Source of the DNA: Marinobacterium zhoushanense
GTDB taxonomy: Bacteria; Pseudomonadota; Gammaproteobacteria; Pseudomonadales; Balneatricaceae
Reading direction: 5' to 3'
DNA: 64,000 bases
Assembly (NCBI RefSeq): GCF_014641945.1
Contig: NZ_BMIJ01000003.1
Location: forward strand, 372,001 to 436,000
Shown: piece after piece, positions 9,365 through 18,252 of the stretch
How positions within the stretch are numbered: position 1 is the first letter of the stretch
Layout: every line of letters starts with the position of its first letter
Program-made: the position numbers and the translations under genes
Notes under the pieces: model-generated
The model's input: the letters and a program-made list of their open reading frames with translations, nothing else
Told to the model about the DNA's origin: nothing
Databases searched by the model: none

Positions 9365-10275
9365 CTAGCGAGAGCACACGTACCGATATAGCACTGGTGG
9401 TGGACGACTCCCCCGATACGCTGAGCCTGATCAACGACGCGCTGGAAGCGGCCGGTATTGATGTGCTGGTGGCGTTGGAGGGCCGGCAGGCGCTGACGAT
9501 CGCCAAGCGGATGCGGCCCGACATCATCCTGATGGACGGGATGATGCCACATATGGACGGTTTCGAGGCTTGTCGTGCACTAAAGGCTGACCCGGAGCTG
9601 GCGTCTATCCCGGTTATCTTCATGACCGGGCTGGTCGAGACCGGCGACGTGATCAAGGGGCTGGAAGCGGGGGGAGTGGATTACCTGACCAAACCGATAA
9701 AGCCAAACGAGCTACTGGCGCGGATGAAGGTGCACCTTGGTAACGCTCGGCTGGCACAAAGTGCGCGTACCGCGCTCGACAGCCTCGGCCAGCACCTGCT
9801 GACAGTTGGTGATGACGGCCGGATCAAATGGGCTACACCACAGGCCCATGCCTTGCTGGCCCGCGCCCGACTAGATGAACAGTGGAAGAATGCCAACTTC
9901 GCCCCGCAGGTGCGTTACTGGCTTGAGCACAAACCGCAGTTGGAGGAACAGCTGGAGCTTGACGGCCTGGACTATCCCTTGGCGGTCAAGCTGGTCAGCC
10001 GACAGGAAAATGGCGAAACGCTGATGAAACTGCTCGACCTGCAGCGCACGGATGGCGCGACCTTGCTGCGGCAGAAGCTGGATCTCACTGAGCGCGAGTC
10101 CGAGGTGCTCTACTGGATCGCCAACGGCAAGACCAACCGCGAAGCCGCCGAGATTCTGGAGATGAGCCCGCGTACCGTGAACAAGCATCTGGAACAGATC
10201 TTTCCGAAGCTGGGGGTGGAGAACCGTACTTCGGCGGCCGGTGTGGCATTAAGGATACTGGTTGCCATTCAATAA
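9361..10275 (+). CDS. Response regulator, receiver plus LuxR-type DNA-binding domain
   Basis: The start at ATG 9361 overlaps the kinase stop (ATGA), giving 304 residues. The receiver domain occupies residues 1-125, with VVDDSPD, phospho-Asp in ILMDGMMPHMDG (about 57) and the Lys in YLTKPIKP. A 110-residue linker of no recognised family follows. The C-terminal LuxR helix-turn-helix is LTEREsEVLYWIANGKTNREAAEILEMSPRTVNKHLEQIF split over about 241-285 (key residues E, G, T, V, H, L conserved). It is the obvious partner of the permease-kinase. Proximity suggests it controls urt/ure or a related nitrogen operon; no binding site was identified. Confidence 0.88.
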   Translation: MTSESTRTDIALVVDDSPDTLSLINDALEAAGIDVLVALEGRQALTIAKRMRPDIILMDGMMPHMDGFEACRALKADPELASIPVIFMTGLVETGDVIKGLEAGGVDYLTKPIKPNELLARMKVHLGNARLAQSARTALDSLGQHLLTVGDDGRIKWATPQAHALLARARLDEQWKNANFAPQVRYWLEHKPQLEEQLELDGLDYPLAVKLVSRQENGETLMKLLDLQRTDGATLLRQKLDLTERESEVLYWIANGKTNREAAEILEMSPRTVNKHLEQIFPKLGVENRTSAAGVALRILVAIQ

Positions 10276-10361
10276 GCTGACTTTATTGAAACGCTGTGGC
10301 AGGTTCGGAGGCTTGCCCCCGTTTAGCAATCAGGCGCATCAGTTATCGATGTACAGGCAGC

Positions 10362-10745
10362 TTAGTTACTGATGCGCAGATTAGCCGGTTTACTTGCCTC
10401 CAGGGCTGTGAATCCCCCGGCGTTGAACACCTGGGTATACCCCGCCTCACTCAACGCGCGCTCTGCGATACCGGCGCGGTTACCACTGCGGCAGTAGAGC
10501 ACAACCGGCTGGTCTTTCGGGATGTCACGGTCGGCAAACTGCTGGACGATCTGCTGGTAGGGAATCAGTAGGGCACCATCGAGATGGCCGCTGGCATATT
10601 CCTGCTCTGTACGCACATCGACCAGCAGCGCGCCGTCTGCAATCTTTTTCCAGCCGGTATCCTCCTGAGGGCCGGCCTGGGCAACCAGAGTCAGCAACAG
10701 GGCCGGCAGCAGGGTCATCAGGGCAATCAGTTGTTTTACCATCAT
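10362..10745 (-). CDS. Periplasmic rhodanese-domain protein
   Basis: About 127 residues from ATG 10745 (two adjacent ATGs; upstream reading frame lacks homology). A hydrophobic signal sequence (LIALMTLLPALLLTLVAQAG) indicates export. The rhodanese fold follows: LLVDVRTEQEYASGHLDGA and the active-site loop VVLYCRSGNRAG with catalytic Cys. Such single-domain rhodaneses transfer sulfane sulfur; the physiological substrate is unknown. It is flanked convergently by the response regulator and has no obvious link to the nitrogen genes. Confidence 0.85.
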   Translation of the reverse strand: MMVKQLIALMTLLPALLLTLVAQAGPQEDTGWKKIADGALLVDVRTEQEYASGHLDGALLIPYQQIVQQFADRDIPKDQPVVLYCRSGNRAGIAERALSEAGYTQVFNAGGFTALEASKPANLRISN

Positions 10746-10995
10746 TCGATCCTGTAATAAGAAATCGGTTAGTACTCTATATATATCAGAAGACTCTAAT
10801 GCTGGCGACAAATCGGCGGCAGCGTACAAGTCGTCGTTCAGGGGCGCTGCCGAGAGAAGCACTGACGGCAGCTACGTGCCGATAGTAGCTAAAGCTATCG
10901 CCTGTAACTGCTTTGGCGCGAATATCAGCGTTCACGGTACCCGGTTCAGCTACGTAGGGCAGGTTATCCGTTACGATAGAGCGTTTTTATCAGGC

Positions 10996-11039
10996 GGTAA
11001 CCGAAACGGCTTTTAACCGGGCCGTGCACTTTGGTTACC
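10996..11039 (-). terminator. Hairpin downstream of the lipoprotein gene
   Basis: GGTAACC at 10996-11002 pairs with GGTTACC at 11033-11039, with inner AAA/TTT and CGGC/GCCG pairing possible. It begins 3 bp after the lipoprotein stop, so it may end that transcript or protect its 3' end. There is no strong U tract on the minus strand, so intrinsic termination is uncertain. The rest of 10746-10995 shows no gene. Confidence 0.4.
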
Positions 11040-11041
11040 TC

Positions 11042-11407
11042 TTAAAGACCATCTAGCATCAGGTTACACGTCGCTAGTGGAGCCGCGAAAGGGGAGAACT
11101 CCGTAGCATTAACCTGCGCCTTTACCGCTTTTCCACCCTCAAAGGTAATTACCATCTCGCACTGACCTTGAGTCGCTTTTTTGTTCTGAATCATATCTGA
11201 GTGGTAGGTCCACACCGTGGTATTGGGATCGATATGCTTTATGGTACGTGGCGTACCCAATACTCTTTTGATATCCGCAGGTGTCTGCTCGATCAGGTAG
11301 TCACTCACCTCATCGGGCGTTACAAACCGGCTAGTTGTTGAAGCACAGCCTGCGACAAAGAGTCCAAGCATGCTGACTGCAAAGAATTTCGTAACATTAA
11401 CCATCAA
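11042..11407 (-). CDS. Small outer-membrane lipoprotein, BamE/SmpA-like
   Basis: A 121-residue protein with a lipoprotein signal peptide ending in the lipobox FVAGC, so it is predicted to be lipidated and exported. The mature part (SDYLIEQTPADIKRVLGTP, TVWTYHSD) resembles the SmpA/BamE fold, in which a helix containing a LGxP turn precedes a strand with W/Y. It is divergent from urtA and isolated from other genes. Function is unknown beyond the envelope location. Confidence 0.7.
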   Translation of the reverse strand: MMVNVTKFFAVSMLGLFVAGCASTTSRFVTPDEVSDYLIEQTPADIKRVLGTPRTIKHIDPNTTVWTYHSDMIQNKKATQGQCEMVITFEGGKAVKAQVNATEFSPFAAPLATCNLMLDGL

Positions 11408-11721
11408 ACCTGATCCTTTTGACCGTTCCGAGGGCTTGTAGACTTTGCGGAGATGGAGGTTTCGTAGGGCGTCGCATTATATAGAAGCTCTGATCATCCT
11501 GACGATTGAATTTTTCTGAACAGCACAATGTTAGCCACCGTGTTGTACTGACACCGGAAGCCGTACTCGAGTTCTGTCACGCCATCATAAAGCTCGGTCC
11601 TGCTCCCATACGTCAAATGACGTACCCCGCCTGGCCGATCAACGCATACCGCCTCTTGTTCCCTTCAATGACAATCGATAGCAGGTGTTGTTGCGAATCT
11701 AAAAACCGAAGGGGATACGAG
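11408..11721. other. Divergent promoter region between lipoprotein and urtA
   Basis: This 314-bp stretch has no supported gene. An open frame upstream of urtA from 11506 is an in-frame extension without protein-like sequence. I scanned for NtrC dyads and sigma54 -24/-12 elements and found none with correct spacing, in contrast to the other nitrogen genes here. A TATATA element near 11480 may be a sigma70 -10. Confidence 0.5.
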
Positions 11722-13008
11722 ATGAGAATGAAGAAGCTGGCAGCGGGTGTGGCTCTGGGCCTGGGTGCGTCAATGTTGAGCTTTGCTGCAATGGCGGCCG
11801 ATACCATCAAGGTGGGTGTACTGCACTCGCTCTCCGGTACCATGGCGATCAGTGAGACCACGCTCAAAGATACCATGCTGATGCTGATCGATGAGCAGAA
11901 CAAGAAGGGCGGTCTGCTGGGTAAACAGCTGGAAGCGGTAGTCGTCGACCCTGCATCCAACTGGCCGCTGTTCGCGGAAAAGGCGCGTGAGCTGATCGAG
12001 AAGGACAAGGTGTCCGCCGTGTTCGGCTGCTGGACCTCCGTATCGCGTAAATCGGTGCTGCCGGTCTTCGAGGAGCTAAACAGCATCCTGTTTTATCCGG
12101 TGCAGTACGAGGGTGAAGAGTCCTCCAAGAACGTGTTCTATACCGGCGCCGCGCCCAACCAGCAGGCGATCCCGGCGGTCGATTACCTGAAAGAGGAACT
12201 CGGCGTCGAGCGCTGGGTACTGGCAGGAACCGACTACGTTTACCCGCGTACCACCAACAAGATCCTCGAAGCCTACCTGAAGTCCATGGGCGTGGCCGAA
12301 GAGGATATCATGATCAACTACACGCCGTTCGGTCACTCCGACTGGCAGTCGATCGTCTCCGATATCAAGAAGTTCGGCGCTGAAGGCAAGAAGACTGCCG
12401 TGGTTTCTACCATCAATGGCGACGCCAACGTGCCGTTCTACAAGGAGCTGGGCGCTCAGGGCGTAACCGCTGACGATATCCCGGTAGTTGCGTTCTCCGT
12501 CGGTGAGGAGGAGTTGGCCGGTATCGATACCGCACCGTTGGTCGGTCATCTGGCGGCATGGAACTACTTCATGAGCGTCGATAGCGAGCAGAACGACGAG
12601 TTCATCGAGTCTTGGCATGAGTTCATCAAGAACGAAGAGCGTGTCACCAACGACCCGATGGAAGCACACTATATCGGTTTCAACATGTGGGTAGAGGCAG
12701 TGAAGAAGGCGGGCACCACAGACCCAACAGCAGTGCAGGACGCGCTGATCGGTGTTGCCGTTCCCAACCTGACCGGTGGCTACGCGACCATGATGCCGAA
12801 TCACCACATCGCCAAGCCGGTGCTGATCGGCGAGATCCAGGATGACGGCCAGTTTGCCGTGGTGTCCAGCACTCCGGGTACCGTGGTCGGTGATGCCTGG
12901 TCCGACTACCTGGAAGGCTCCAAGGATATCGTCTCCGATTGGCGTGCACCGCTGTCCTGCGGTAACTACAACGTCAAAACCGGCAAGTGCTCCGGTCAGA
13001 ACTTCTGA
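11722..13008 (+). CDS. urtA: Urea ABC transporter, periplasmic urea-binding protein UrtA
   Basis: A 428-residue branched-chain-amino-acid-like binding protein. The start is at 11722 after GAAGGGGATACGAG because it gives a clean signal peptide (MRMKKLAAGVALGLGASMLS, cleavage near AMA-AD) directly followed by DTIKVGVLHSLSGTMA, the typical UrtA opening. FGCWTSVSRKSVLPVFEE and FYPVQYEGEE are characteristic of UrtA rather than amino-acid-binding LivJ. It is first in urtABCDE-ureD, a unit that imports urea and helps assemble urease. The next gene is 106 bp downstream with a strong hairpin between, as is common where the binding protein is made in excess. Confidence 0.95.
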   Translation: MRMKKLAAGVALGLGASMLSFAAMAADTIKVGVLHSLSGTMAISETTLKDTMLMLIDEQNKKGGLLGKQLEAVVVDPASNWPLFAEKARELIEKDKVSAVFGCWTSVSRKSVLPVFEELNSILFYPVQYEGEESSKNVFYTGAAPNQQAIPAVDYLKEELGVERWVLAGTDYVYPRTTNKILEAYLKSMGVAEEDIMINYTPFGHSDWQSIVSDIKKFGAEGKKTAVVSTINGDANVPFYKELGAQGVTADDIPVVAFSVGEEELAGIDTAPLVGHLAAWNYFMSVDSEQNDEFIESWHEFIKNEERVTNDPMEAHYIGFNMWVEAVKKAGTTDPTAVQDALIGVAVPNLTGGYATMMPNHHIAKPVLIGEIQDDGQFAVVSSTPGTVVGDAWSDYLEGSKDIVSDWRAPLSCGNYNVKTGKCSGQNF

Positions 13009-13057
13009 TCCGTCTGCGACTTGGGCCGGAATCTTGTTCCGAGCTCTTGTTACAAAC

Positions 13058-13084
13058 GCCGGTGCCCGTTTGACGGGCACCGGC
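13058..13084 (+). terminator. Strong stem-loop between urtA and urtB
   Basis: A perfect 11-bp GC-rich stem (GCCGGTGCCCG at 13058-13068, CGGGCACCGGC at 13074-13084) with a 5-nt loop. No U tract follows immediately, so it more likely stabilises the urtA message or partially attenuates readthrough into the permease genes than fully terminates. Confidence 0.7.
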
Positions 13085-13114
13085 TCCCATCTTCTTGTTT
13101 CCAGGTAATGACCC

Positions 13115-14731
13115 ATGACAGTACGGACATTTGGCGCACTATGCCTGCTCAGTCTGTTGCTTCTGCTCGCACCCTTGCGTGCTATGGCCGCTAGCGAAGA
13201 GGAGGTCTACAGCCAGGCGGCCGAACTTTTGATGAGTCGTGGCTTTGACGAAAAGGGGCAGGCAATTCAACTGCTGGCCGAGAACGATCATCCCCAGACC
13301 CCGCAGATCCTGACGCTGTTGATGGATAGCCGCCTCTACTACAACAAAGATGATGACCGGCTTTATCAGATCGATGACTACGACAGGGGTAAACCCGCAA
13401 TCTCGATCGCGTCGGGCGACCAGATCGTTATTGAAAAGAAACGAGATTTCAAGAAGATAACGCTGAATAATCAACTACGATCGCAGGTAAGGCAGATCCA
13501 GGCCGAGCTGGGTCTCAAAGCCGCCGATCTGTCGCGCCGCTTGGCAGCGGTGCGTGCGATGCTCGGCAGTATGGACAGCGAGACACTATCGCTGATGCGT
13601 AAGGCCTATGCCGAGGAGCAGAGTGCCGCGGTACGCGATGTGATGCAGATCGCCATTGCGATCGGCGAACTGCCCGGCGCGGACGAAGCCCGCGCTCGCG
13701 ATGCCATCGATACCCTGGCCGGTTCATTGGAACCGGATGCGCGCAATGCGCTGAGTCAATACGCCGCTGCCACCGACAGCAAGTCGCTGAAGAGCGCTGC
13801 GGAAAAGGCGCTGGCCGATATCGAGCAGCGTGCAAGCTTTTACGGCGGGATAGAAACCCTCTATTTCGGGCTGAGCCTCGGTTCAGTGCTGGTTCTCGCC
13901 GGTATCGGTCTGGCGATCACCTTCGGCGTCATGGGCGTCATCAACATGGCGCACGGTGAGCTGATCATGCTCGGAGCCTACACCACCTACGTGATTCAGC
14001 AGCTGATGCCCAACCATATCGGCATCTCGATCATCGTGGCGATCCCCTGCGCTTTCCTGGTGTCGGCACTGGTCGGCATCGCCATCGAGCGCGGCGTGAT
14101 CCGTTTCCTCTATGGTCGTCCGCTGGAGACCCTGCTCGCTACCTTCGGTATCTCACTGGTGCTGCAGCAGGCGGTGCGCACCATTTTCTCGCCGCTCAAC
14201 CGCAGCGTGGAGACGCCGGAGTGGATGAGCGGTCTGATCGAGATAAACCCGGTGCTGTCGCTGACCACCAGCCGTCTGTACATCATCGTGTTCTGCCTGA
14301 TGGTGTTCTTTGCCCTGTTGCTGGTGCTGAAACGCACCTCGCTGGGCCTCCAGGTGCGCGCGGTATCGCAGAACCGTGCCATGGCCCGCGCCATGGGCGT
14401 GCGCTCCGAATGGGTGGATGCGCTGACCTTCGGCCTGGGCTCGGGTGTGGCGGGCGTCGCAGGCGTGGCACTGTCGCAACTGACCAACGTCGGTCCCAAC
14501 CTGGGCCAGTCCTACATCATCGATTCTTTCATGGTCGTGGTGTTCGGCGGTGTCGGTAACCTCTGGGGCACACTGGTGGCGGGCCTGAGTCTTGGGGTAG
14601 CCAACAAGGTACTCGAGCCTTGGGCCGGTGCGGTGCTGGCCAAGATCCTGGTACTTGTTTTCATCATCCTGTTTATCCAAAAGCGCCCGCGCGGACTCTT
14701 CCCGCAGCGTGGCCGGGCAGCGGAGGGCTGA
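13115..14731 (+). CDS. urtB: Urea ABC transporter permease UrtB
   Basis: A 538-residue permease. A signal sequence (FGALCLLSLLLLLAPLRAMA) is followed by a roughly 220-residue extracytoplasmic helical region, then the LivH-like membrane domain from about residue 245 (LYFGLSLGSVLVLAGIGLAI, FGVMGVINMAHGELIMLGAY). The long N-terminal extension is normal for UrtB and distinguishes it from LivH. It forms the membrane channel with UrtC. Stop and next start are 3 bp apart. Confidence 0.93.
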   Translation: MTVRTFGALCLLSLLLLLAPLRAMAASEEEVYSQAAELLMSRGFDEKGQAIQLLAENDHPQTPQILTLLMDSRLYYNKDDDRLYQIDDYDRGKPAISIASGDQIVIEKKRDFKKITLNNQLRSQVRQIQAELGLKAADLSRRLAAVRAMLGSMDSETLSLMRKAYAEEQSAAVRDVMQIAIAIGELPGADEARARDAIDTLAGSLEPDARNALSQYAAATDSKSLKSAAEKALADIEQRASFYGGIETLYFGLSLGSVLVLAGIGLAITFGVMGVINMAHGELIMLGAYTTYVIQQLMPNHIGISIIVAIPCAFLVSALVGIAIERGVIRFLYGRPLETLLATFGISLVLQQAVRTIFSPLNRSVETPEWMSGLIEINPVLSLTTSRLYIIVFCLMVFFALLLVLKRTSLGLQVRAVSQNRAMARAMGVRSEWVDALTFGLGSGVAGVAGVALSQLTNVGPNLGQSYIIDSFMVVVFGGVGNLWGTLVAGLSLGVANKVLEPWAGAVLAKILVLVFIILFIQKRPRGLFPQRGRAAEG

Positions 14732-14734
14732 TCG

Positions 14735-15817
14735 ATGTTTCTGTGGAGGATAATGAAGGATGACCGCGGCGGGCAGATACTGCTCGCGCTGCTGGCACTG
14801 TCCATCGTACTGGTGCCGATATTGAACTCGCTGCCGCCGGATTCGGCGCTGTACCTACCCACCTATACCGTGACCCTGATCGGTAAATACCTGACCCTGG
14901 CGCTGTTGGCGGTGGCGGTGGATCTGGTCTGGGGCTACCTGGGGATTCTGACCCTTGGCCACGGCGCCTTCTTTGCCCTGGGTGGCTATGCCATGGGGAT
15001 GTACCTGATGCGCCAGATTGGCGACCGTGGTGTCTACGGTAACCCGGAACTGCCCGACTTTATGGTGTTCCTGAACTGGCAGGAGTTGCCCTGGTTCTGG
15101 CAGGGCTTCGACCAGTTCTGGTTCGCCGCGATCATGGTGATGTTGGCCCCGGGTGTTCTGGCCTTTGTGTTCGGTGCGCTGGCGTTCCGCTCCCGCGTGT
15201 CCGGCGTTTACCTGTCGATCATCACCCAGGCACTGACCTTTGCCCTGATGCTGGCGTTCTACCGCAACGAGATGGGCTTCGGCGGTAACAACGGCCTGAC
15301 CGACTTCAAGGATCTGCTCGGTTTCAGCCTGCAGTCAGACAGCACTCGCATCGGGCTGTTCATCGCCTCGGCGCTGGCGCTGGCGTTCGCCTATCTGCTT
15401 TGCCGCTACCTGATGCAGAGCCGCCTGGGCCGGGTCTGTGTCGCGGTGCGGGATGCGGAATCCCGTGCGCGGTTCATGGGCTACCGGGTCGAGAACGTCA
15501 AACTCTGGATCTTCACCATATCGGCGATGATCGCTGGTGTCGCCGGTGCGCTCTATGTGCCGCAGGTCGGGATCATCAACCCCAACGAATTCTCGCCGCT
15601 GAACTCCATCGAGGTGGTGGTCTGGGTCGCAGTGGGTGGCCGTGCAACGCTCTACGGCGCCGTGGTCGGTGCCCTGGTAATCAACTATGCGAAGAGCTAT
15701 TTCACCGCCGAACTGCCCGATATCTGGCTGTTCGCGCTGGGCGGCCTGTTCGTGCTGGTCACCCTGTTGCTGCCCCGGGGTATCACCGGACTGCTCAGAC
15801 CTAAGGAGGCGGTGTGA
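14735..15817 (+). CDS. urtC: Urea ABC transporter permease UrtC
   Basis: A 360-residue LivM-like permease with about ten hydrophobic segments. Diagnostic segments are VDLVWGYLGILTLGHGAFFALGGY split across residues 67-90, FRSRVSGVYLSIITQALTFA and NGLTDFKDLLGF. It pairs with UrtB. Its TGA overlaps the urtD ATG. The start ATG 14735 lies just after urtB. Confidence 0.93.
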   Translation: MFLWRIMKDDRGGQILLALLALSIVLVPILNSLPPDSALYLPTYTVTLIGKYLTLALLAVAVDLVWGYLGILTLGHGAFFALGGYAMGMYLMRQIGDRGVYGNPELPDFMVFLNWQELPWFWQGFDQFWFAAIMVMLAPGVLAFVFGALAFRSRVSGVYLSIITQALTFALMLAFYRNEMGFGGNNGLTDFKDLLGFSLQSDSTRIGLFIASALALAFAYLLCRYLMQSRLGRVCVAVRDAESRARFMGYRVENVKLWIFTISAMIAGVAGALYVPQVGIINPNEFSPLNSIEVVVWVAVGGRATLYGAVVGALVINYAKSYFTAELPDIWLFALGGLFVLVTLLLPRGITGLLRPKEAV

Positions 15818-16656
15818 TGAGTCTGCAATCAACGATGGCGGAAGTGCTCGACCGTGACCACGTATTCTCGTTCATGGCGCCGCAGAGCGCGGCGAATCTG
15901 AACGTCGAGAAAAATGTGCTGCTCTATCTGGAGGGGATCTCGGTCAGTTTTGACGGTTTCAAGGCGATCAACGACCTGAACCTGTACATCAACGATGGTG
16001 AACTGCGCTGCATCATCGGCCCCAACGGGGCCGGCAAGACCACGATGATGGACATCATCACCGGCAAGACCCGCCCGGATAGCGGCGCGGCCTGGTTCGG
16101 CCAGACCATCAATCTGCTGGATATGGATGAACCGGCGATCGCCCAGGCGGGGATCGGCCGTAAATTCCAGAAACCTACGGTGTTCGAATATTTGACCGTA
16201 TTCGAGAACCTGGAGCTGGCGATGGCAGGGGATCGTGCGGTATTGCGGATCCTCGGTGCCCGGATCAGTGGCGAGCAGCGCGATCGACTCGACGAGGTCA
16301 TCGATCTGATCGGGTTGAAGGAGTTGCCGCAGATGCGTGCCGGAAGCCTGTCGCATGGCCAGAAGCAGTGGCTGGAGATCGGTATGCTGCTGATGCAACA
16401 GCCCCGGCTTTTGCTTGTGGATGAACCGGTGGCGGGGATGACCCACCAGGAGATGGACCGTACCGCGGAACTGCTGACCTCGCTCGCCGGCAAACACTCG
16501 GTGGTGGTGGTCGAGCACGATATGGATTTCGTCCGCAGCCTGGCGGGCAAGGATCGCACCGTAACCGTGCTGCATCAGGGCAGCGTATTGGCCGAGGGGC
16601 GGATGGAGCAGGTGCAGAACAATCGTAAAGTGGTTGAGGTTTATCTTGGTGAGTAA
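15817..16656 (+). CDS. urtD: Urea ABC transporter ATP-binding protein UrtD
   Basis: A 279-residue ABC ATPase. Walker A GPNGAGKTTM, signature LSHGQKQWLEIGMLL (the SHGQ variant usual in UrtD), Walker B LLLVDEPVAGM and the H-loop VVVEHDMDF are all present. The start ATG 15817 overlaps the urtC stop and follows TAAGGAGG at 15802-15808; the alternative GTG at 15814 would sit too close. It energises urea import together with UrtE. Confidence 0.95.
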   Translation: MSLQSTMAEVLDRDHVFSFMAPQSAANLNVEKNVLLYLEGISVSFDGFKAINDLNLYINDGELRCIIGPNGAGKTTMMDIITGKTRPDSGAAWFGQTINLLDMDEPAIAQAGIGRKFQKPTVFEYLTVFENLELAMAGDRAVLRILGARISGEQRDRLDEVIDLIGLKELPQMRAGSLSHGQKQWLEIGMLLMQQPRLLLVDEPVAGMTHQEMDRTAELLTSLAGKHSVVVVEHDMDFVRSLAGKDRTVTVLHQGSVLAEGRMEQVQNNRKVVEVYLGE

Positions 16657-16678
16657 TGCAGAGAGGGGGGATGGATCG

Positions 16679-17374
16679 ATGCTGGAGATTCAGGGACTCA
16701 ACCAGTATTACGGCCAGAGTCACACACTTTGGGATGTAGAACTTAGCGTACCGGCGGGTGAGTGTACGGTGTTGATGGGGCGTAACGGCGTCGGCAAGAC
16801 CACGCTGCTGCAATGCATCATGGGACACCACTCGGTGAAGAGCGGCAGCGTCCAGTTCAAGGGGGAAGATCTGCTGAAGAAGTCGGTGGAGCAGCGTCCC
16901 CGGGTCGGGATCGGCTACGTGCCCCAAGGGCGGCAGATCTTCCCGCTACTCACCGTCGAAGAGAACCTGCAGATCGGCTTGCCGGTGCTGCCGCGCGGCA
17001 AGCGCCGGATACCCGACTTCATCTTCGACCTGTTCCCAGTACTGGCGGAGATGATGAAACGCCGGGGCGGTGACCTGTCCGGCGGTCAACAGCAGCAGTT
17101 GGCGATTGGCCGTGCACTGGTGGTCGACCCGCAACTGCTGATCCTGGATGAACCGACCGAGGGGATCCAGCCCAACGTGGTACAGGAGATCGGCGATATC
17201 ATCCGACGGCTGAACCGGGAGATGGATCTGACCGTGCTGTTGGTGGAACAGAAGCTGCCCTTTGCGCGTAAGGTTGGCGACAGATTCTGTATACTGGATC
17301 GTGGACGGGCGGTGGCCAAGGGCGCCATGGCCGAGCTCGACGATCAACTGGTGAAAGAGTATCTGACGGTATAA
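16679..17374 (+). CDS. urtE: Urea ABC transporter ATP-binding protein UrtE
   Basis: A 231-residue LivF-like ABC ATPase beginning MLEIQGLNQYYGQSHTLWDV at ATG 16679, preceded by a G-rich Shine-Dalgarno (GAGGGGGGAT). Walker A GRNGVGKTTLL, signature LSGGQQQQLAIGRAL and Walker B LLILDEPTEGIQP are intact. It lies 22 bp after urtD and 20 bp before ureD. Confidence 0.95.
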   Translation: MLEIQGLNQYYGQSHTLWDVELSVPAGECTVLMGRNGVGKTTLLQCIMGHHSVKSGSVQFKGEDLLKKSVEQRPRVGIGYVPQGRQIFPLLTVEENLQIGLPVLPRGKRRIPDFIFDLFPVLAEMMKRRGGDLSGGQQQQLAIGRALVVDPQLLILDEPTEGIQPNVVQEIGDIIRRLNREMDLTVLLVEQKLPFARKVGDRFCILDRGRAVAKGAMAELDDQLVKEYLTV

Positions 17375-17394
17375 GGGTCTGTTAAGGAGACGCG

Positions 17395-18252
17395 ATGAAC
17401 CAGGCGGTAACCGCCCAGGGATGGGAAGCGTTGTTGAGACTGCGTTATGCGCAACGTGGCGATAAAACTCGCATAGTCGAGCGTGAGCGATGTGGCCCTT
17501 TGGCGGTGCAGCGTCCGTTCTACCCCGAACAGACCGGCGTTTGCCACACCTATCTGCTGCATCCTCCGGGTGGTGTGGTGGGGGGGGATAGCCTGGATAT
17601 CCAGGTAAGGGTGGAGGCCGGGGCGCAGGCGTTGATCACCACGCCCGGGGCGACCAAGTTCTACCGCTCCGGCGGTCGCCTGGCGACCCAAAGGCAGACC
17701 CTTAGCGTTGAGTCTGGTGGTGTGTTGGAGTGGCTGCCGCAGGAAAATATCTTCTTTCCCGACGCCTGCGTACGGGTTGAAACTCATGTGGCGCTGGAGT
17801 CGGGTGCTGGCTTTATCGGTTGGGATCTGCAGTGCCTGGGACGACCGGTGAACCATGAAGCTTTCGATATGGGCGAGGTGAACAGCCTGACCCGCGTGAG
17901 TATCGACGGCGAACTTATCCTGATCGATCAGCTGCGGACCAATGGGCGGCGGCTGGTCGATGCCGCGGCAGGGCTGCGGGGCTACCCAATGCAGGCCAGC
18001 CTGTTTATCGTTCCCGGTCGCGATTGTGTAGCCTCGTGCCAAGACCTGCTGGACCAGATTCGGGCCGTTATTGCCGCTACCGACTGTAGTGCACTCGAGG
18101 TGGGGGCGACGCTGATTGACGGGGTATTAGTTGTTCGTGCATTGGGGGCGGGAACAGAACCGATCCTGCGCCTGTTCTCCGCCATCTGGTGTTCGATCAG
18201 ACCTTGCGTAAGCGGTTTAGAGGCTGTACCCCCTCGGATTTGGGCCACTTGA
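17395..18252 (+). CDS. ureD: Urease accessory protein UreD
   Basis: A 285-residue UreD of normal length. GPLAVQRPFYPEQ, CHTYLLHPPGGVVGGDSL and TTPGATKFYRS are family hallmarks, and the C-terminus PPRIWAT is the conserved UreD end. UreD binds apo-urease and, with UreF and UreG, delivers nickel. RBS AAGGAGACGCG precedes ATG. It is transcribed with urtABCDE and separated from ureABC by 6.8 kb of opposite-strand genes. Its last 56 bp overlap the 3' end of the convergent glycosyltransferase gene. Confidence 0.95.
   Translation: MNQAVTAQGWEALLRLRYAQRGDKTRIVERERCGPLAVQRPFYPEQTGVCHTYLLHPPGGVVGGDSLDIQVRVEAGAQALITTPGATKFYRSGGRLATQRQTLSVESGGVLEWLPQENIFFPDACVRVETHVALESGAGFIGWDLQCLGRPVNHEAFDMGEVNSLTRVSIDGELILIDQLRTNGRRLVDAAAGLRGYPMQASLFIVPGRDCVASCQDLLDQIRAVIAATDCSALEVGATLIDGVLVVRALGAGTEPILRLFSAIWCSIRPCVSGLEAVPPRIWAT

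Noticed and set aside
11506-11721. 72-codon N-terminal extension of urtA
   Set aside because: The extension has no signal peptide or family similarity; the ATG at 11722 has a Shine-Dalgarno and gives the standard UrtA signal sequence.
11408-11721. Possible sigma54/NtrC control of urtA
   Set aside because: Candidate GG/GC pairs were off by one or more bases in spacing and no NtrC dyad was present; I could not support it by eye.
18197-18252. Possible frameshift or truncation of ureD at its overlap with the convergent gene
   Set aside because: The C-terminus ends in the conserved PPRIWAT, so UreD is full length and the overlap is a genuine convergent arrangement.
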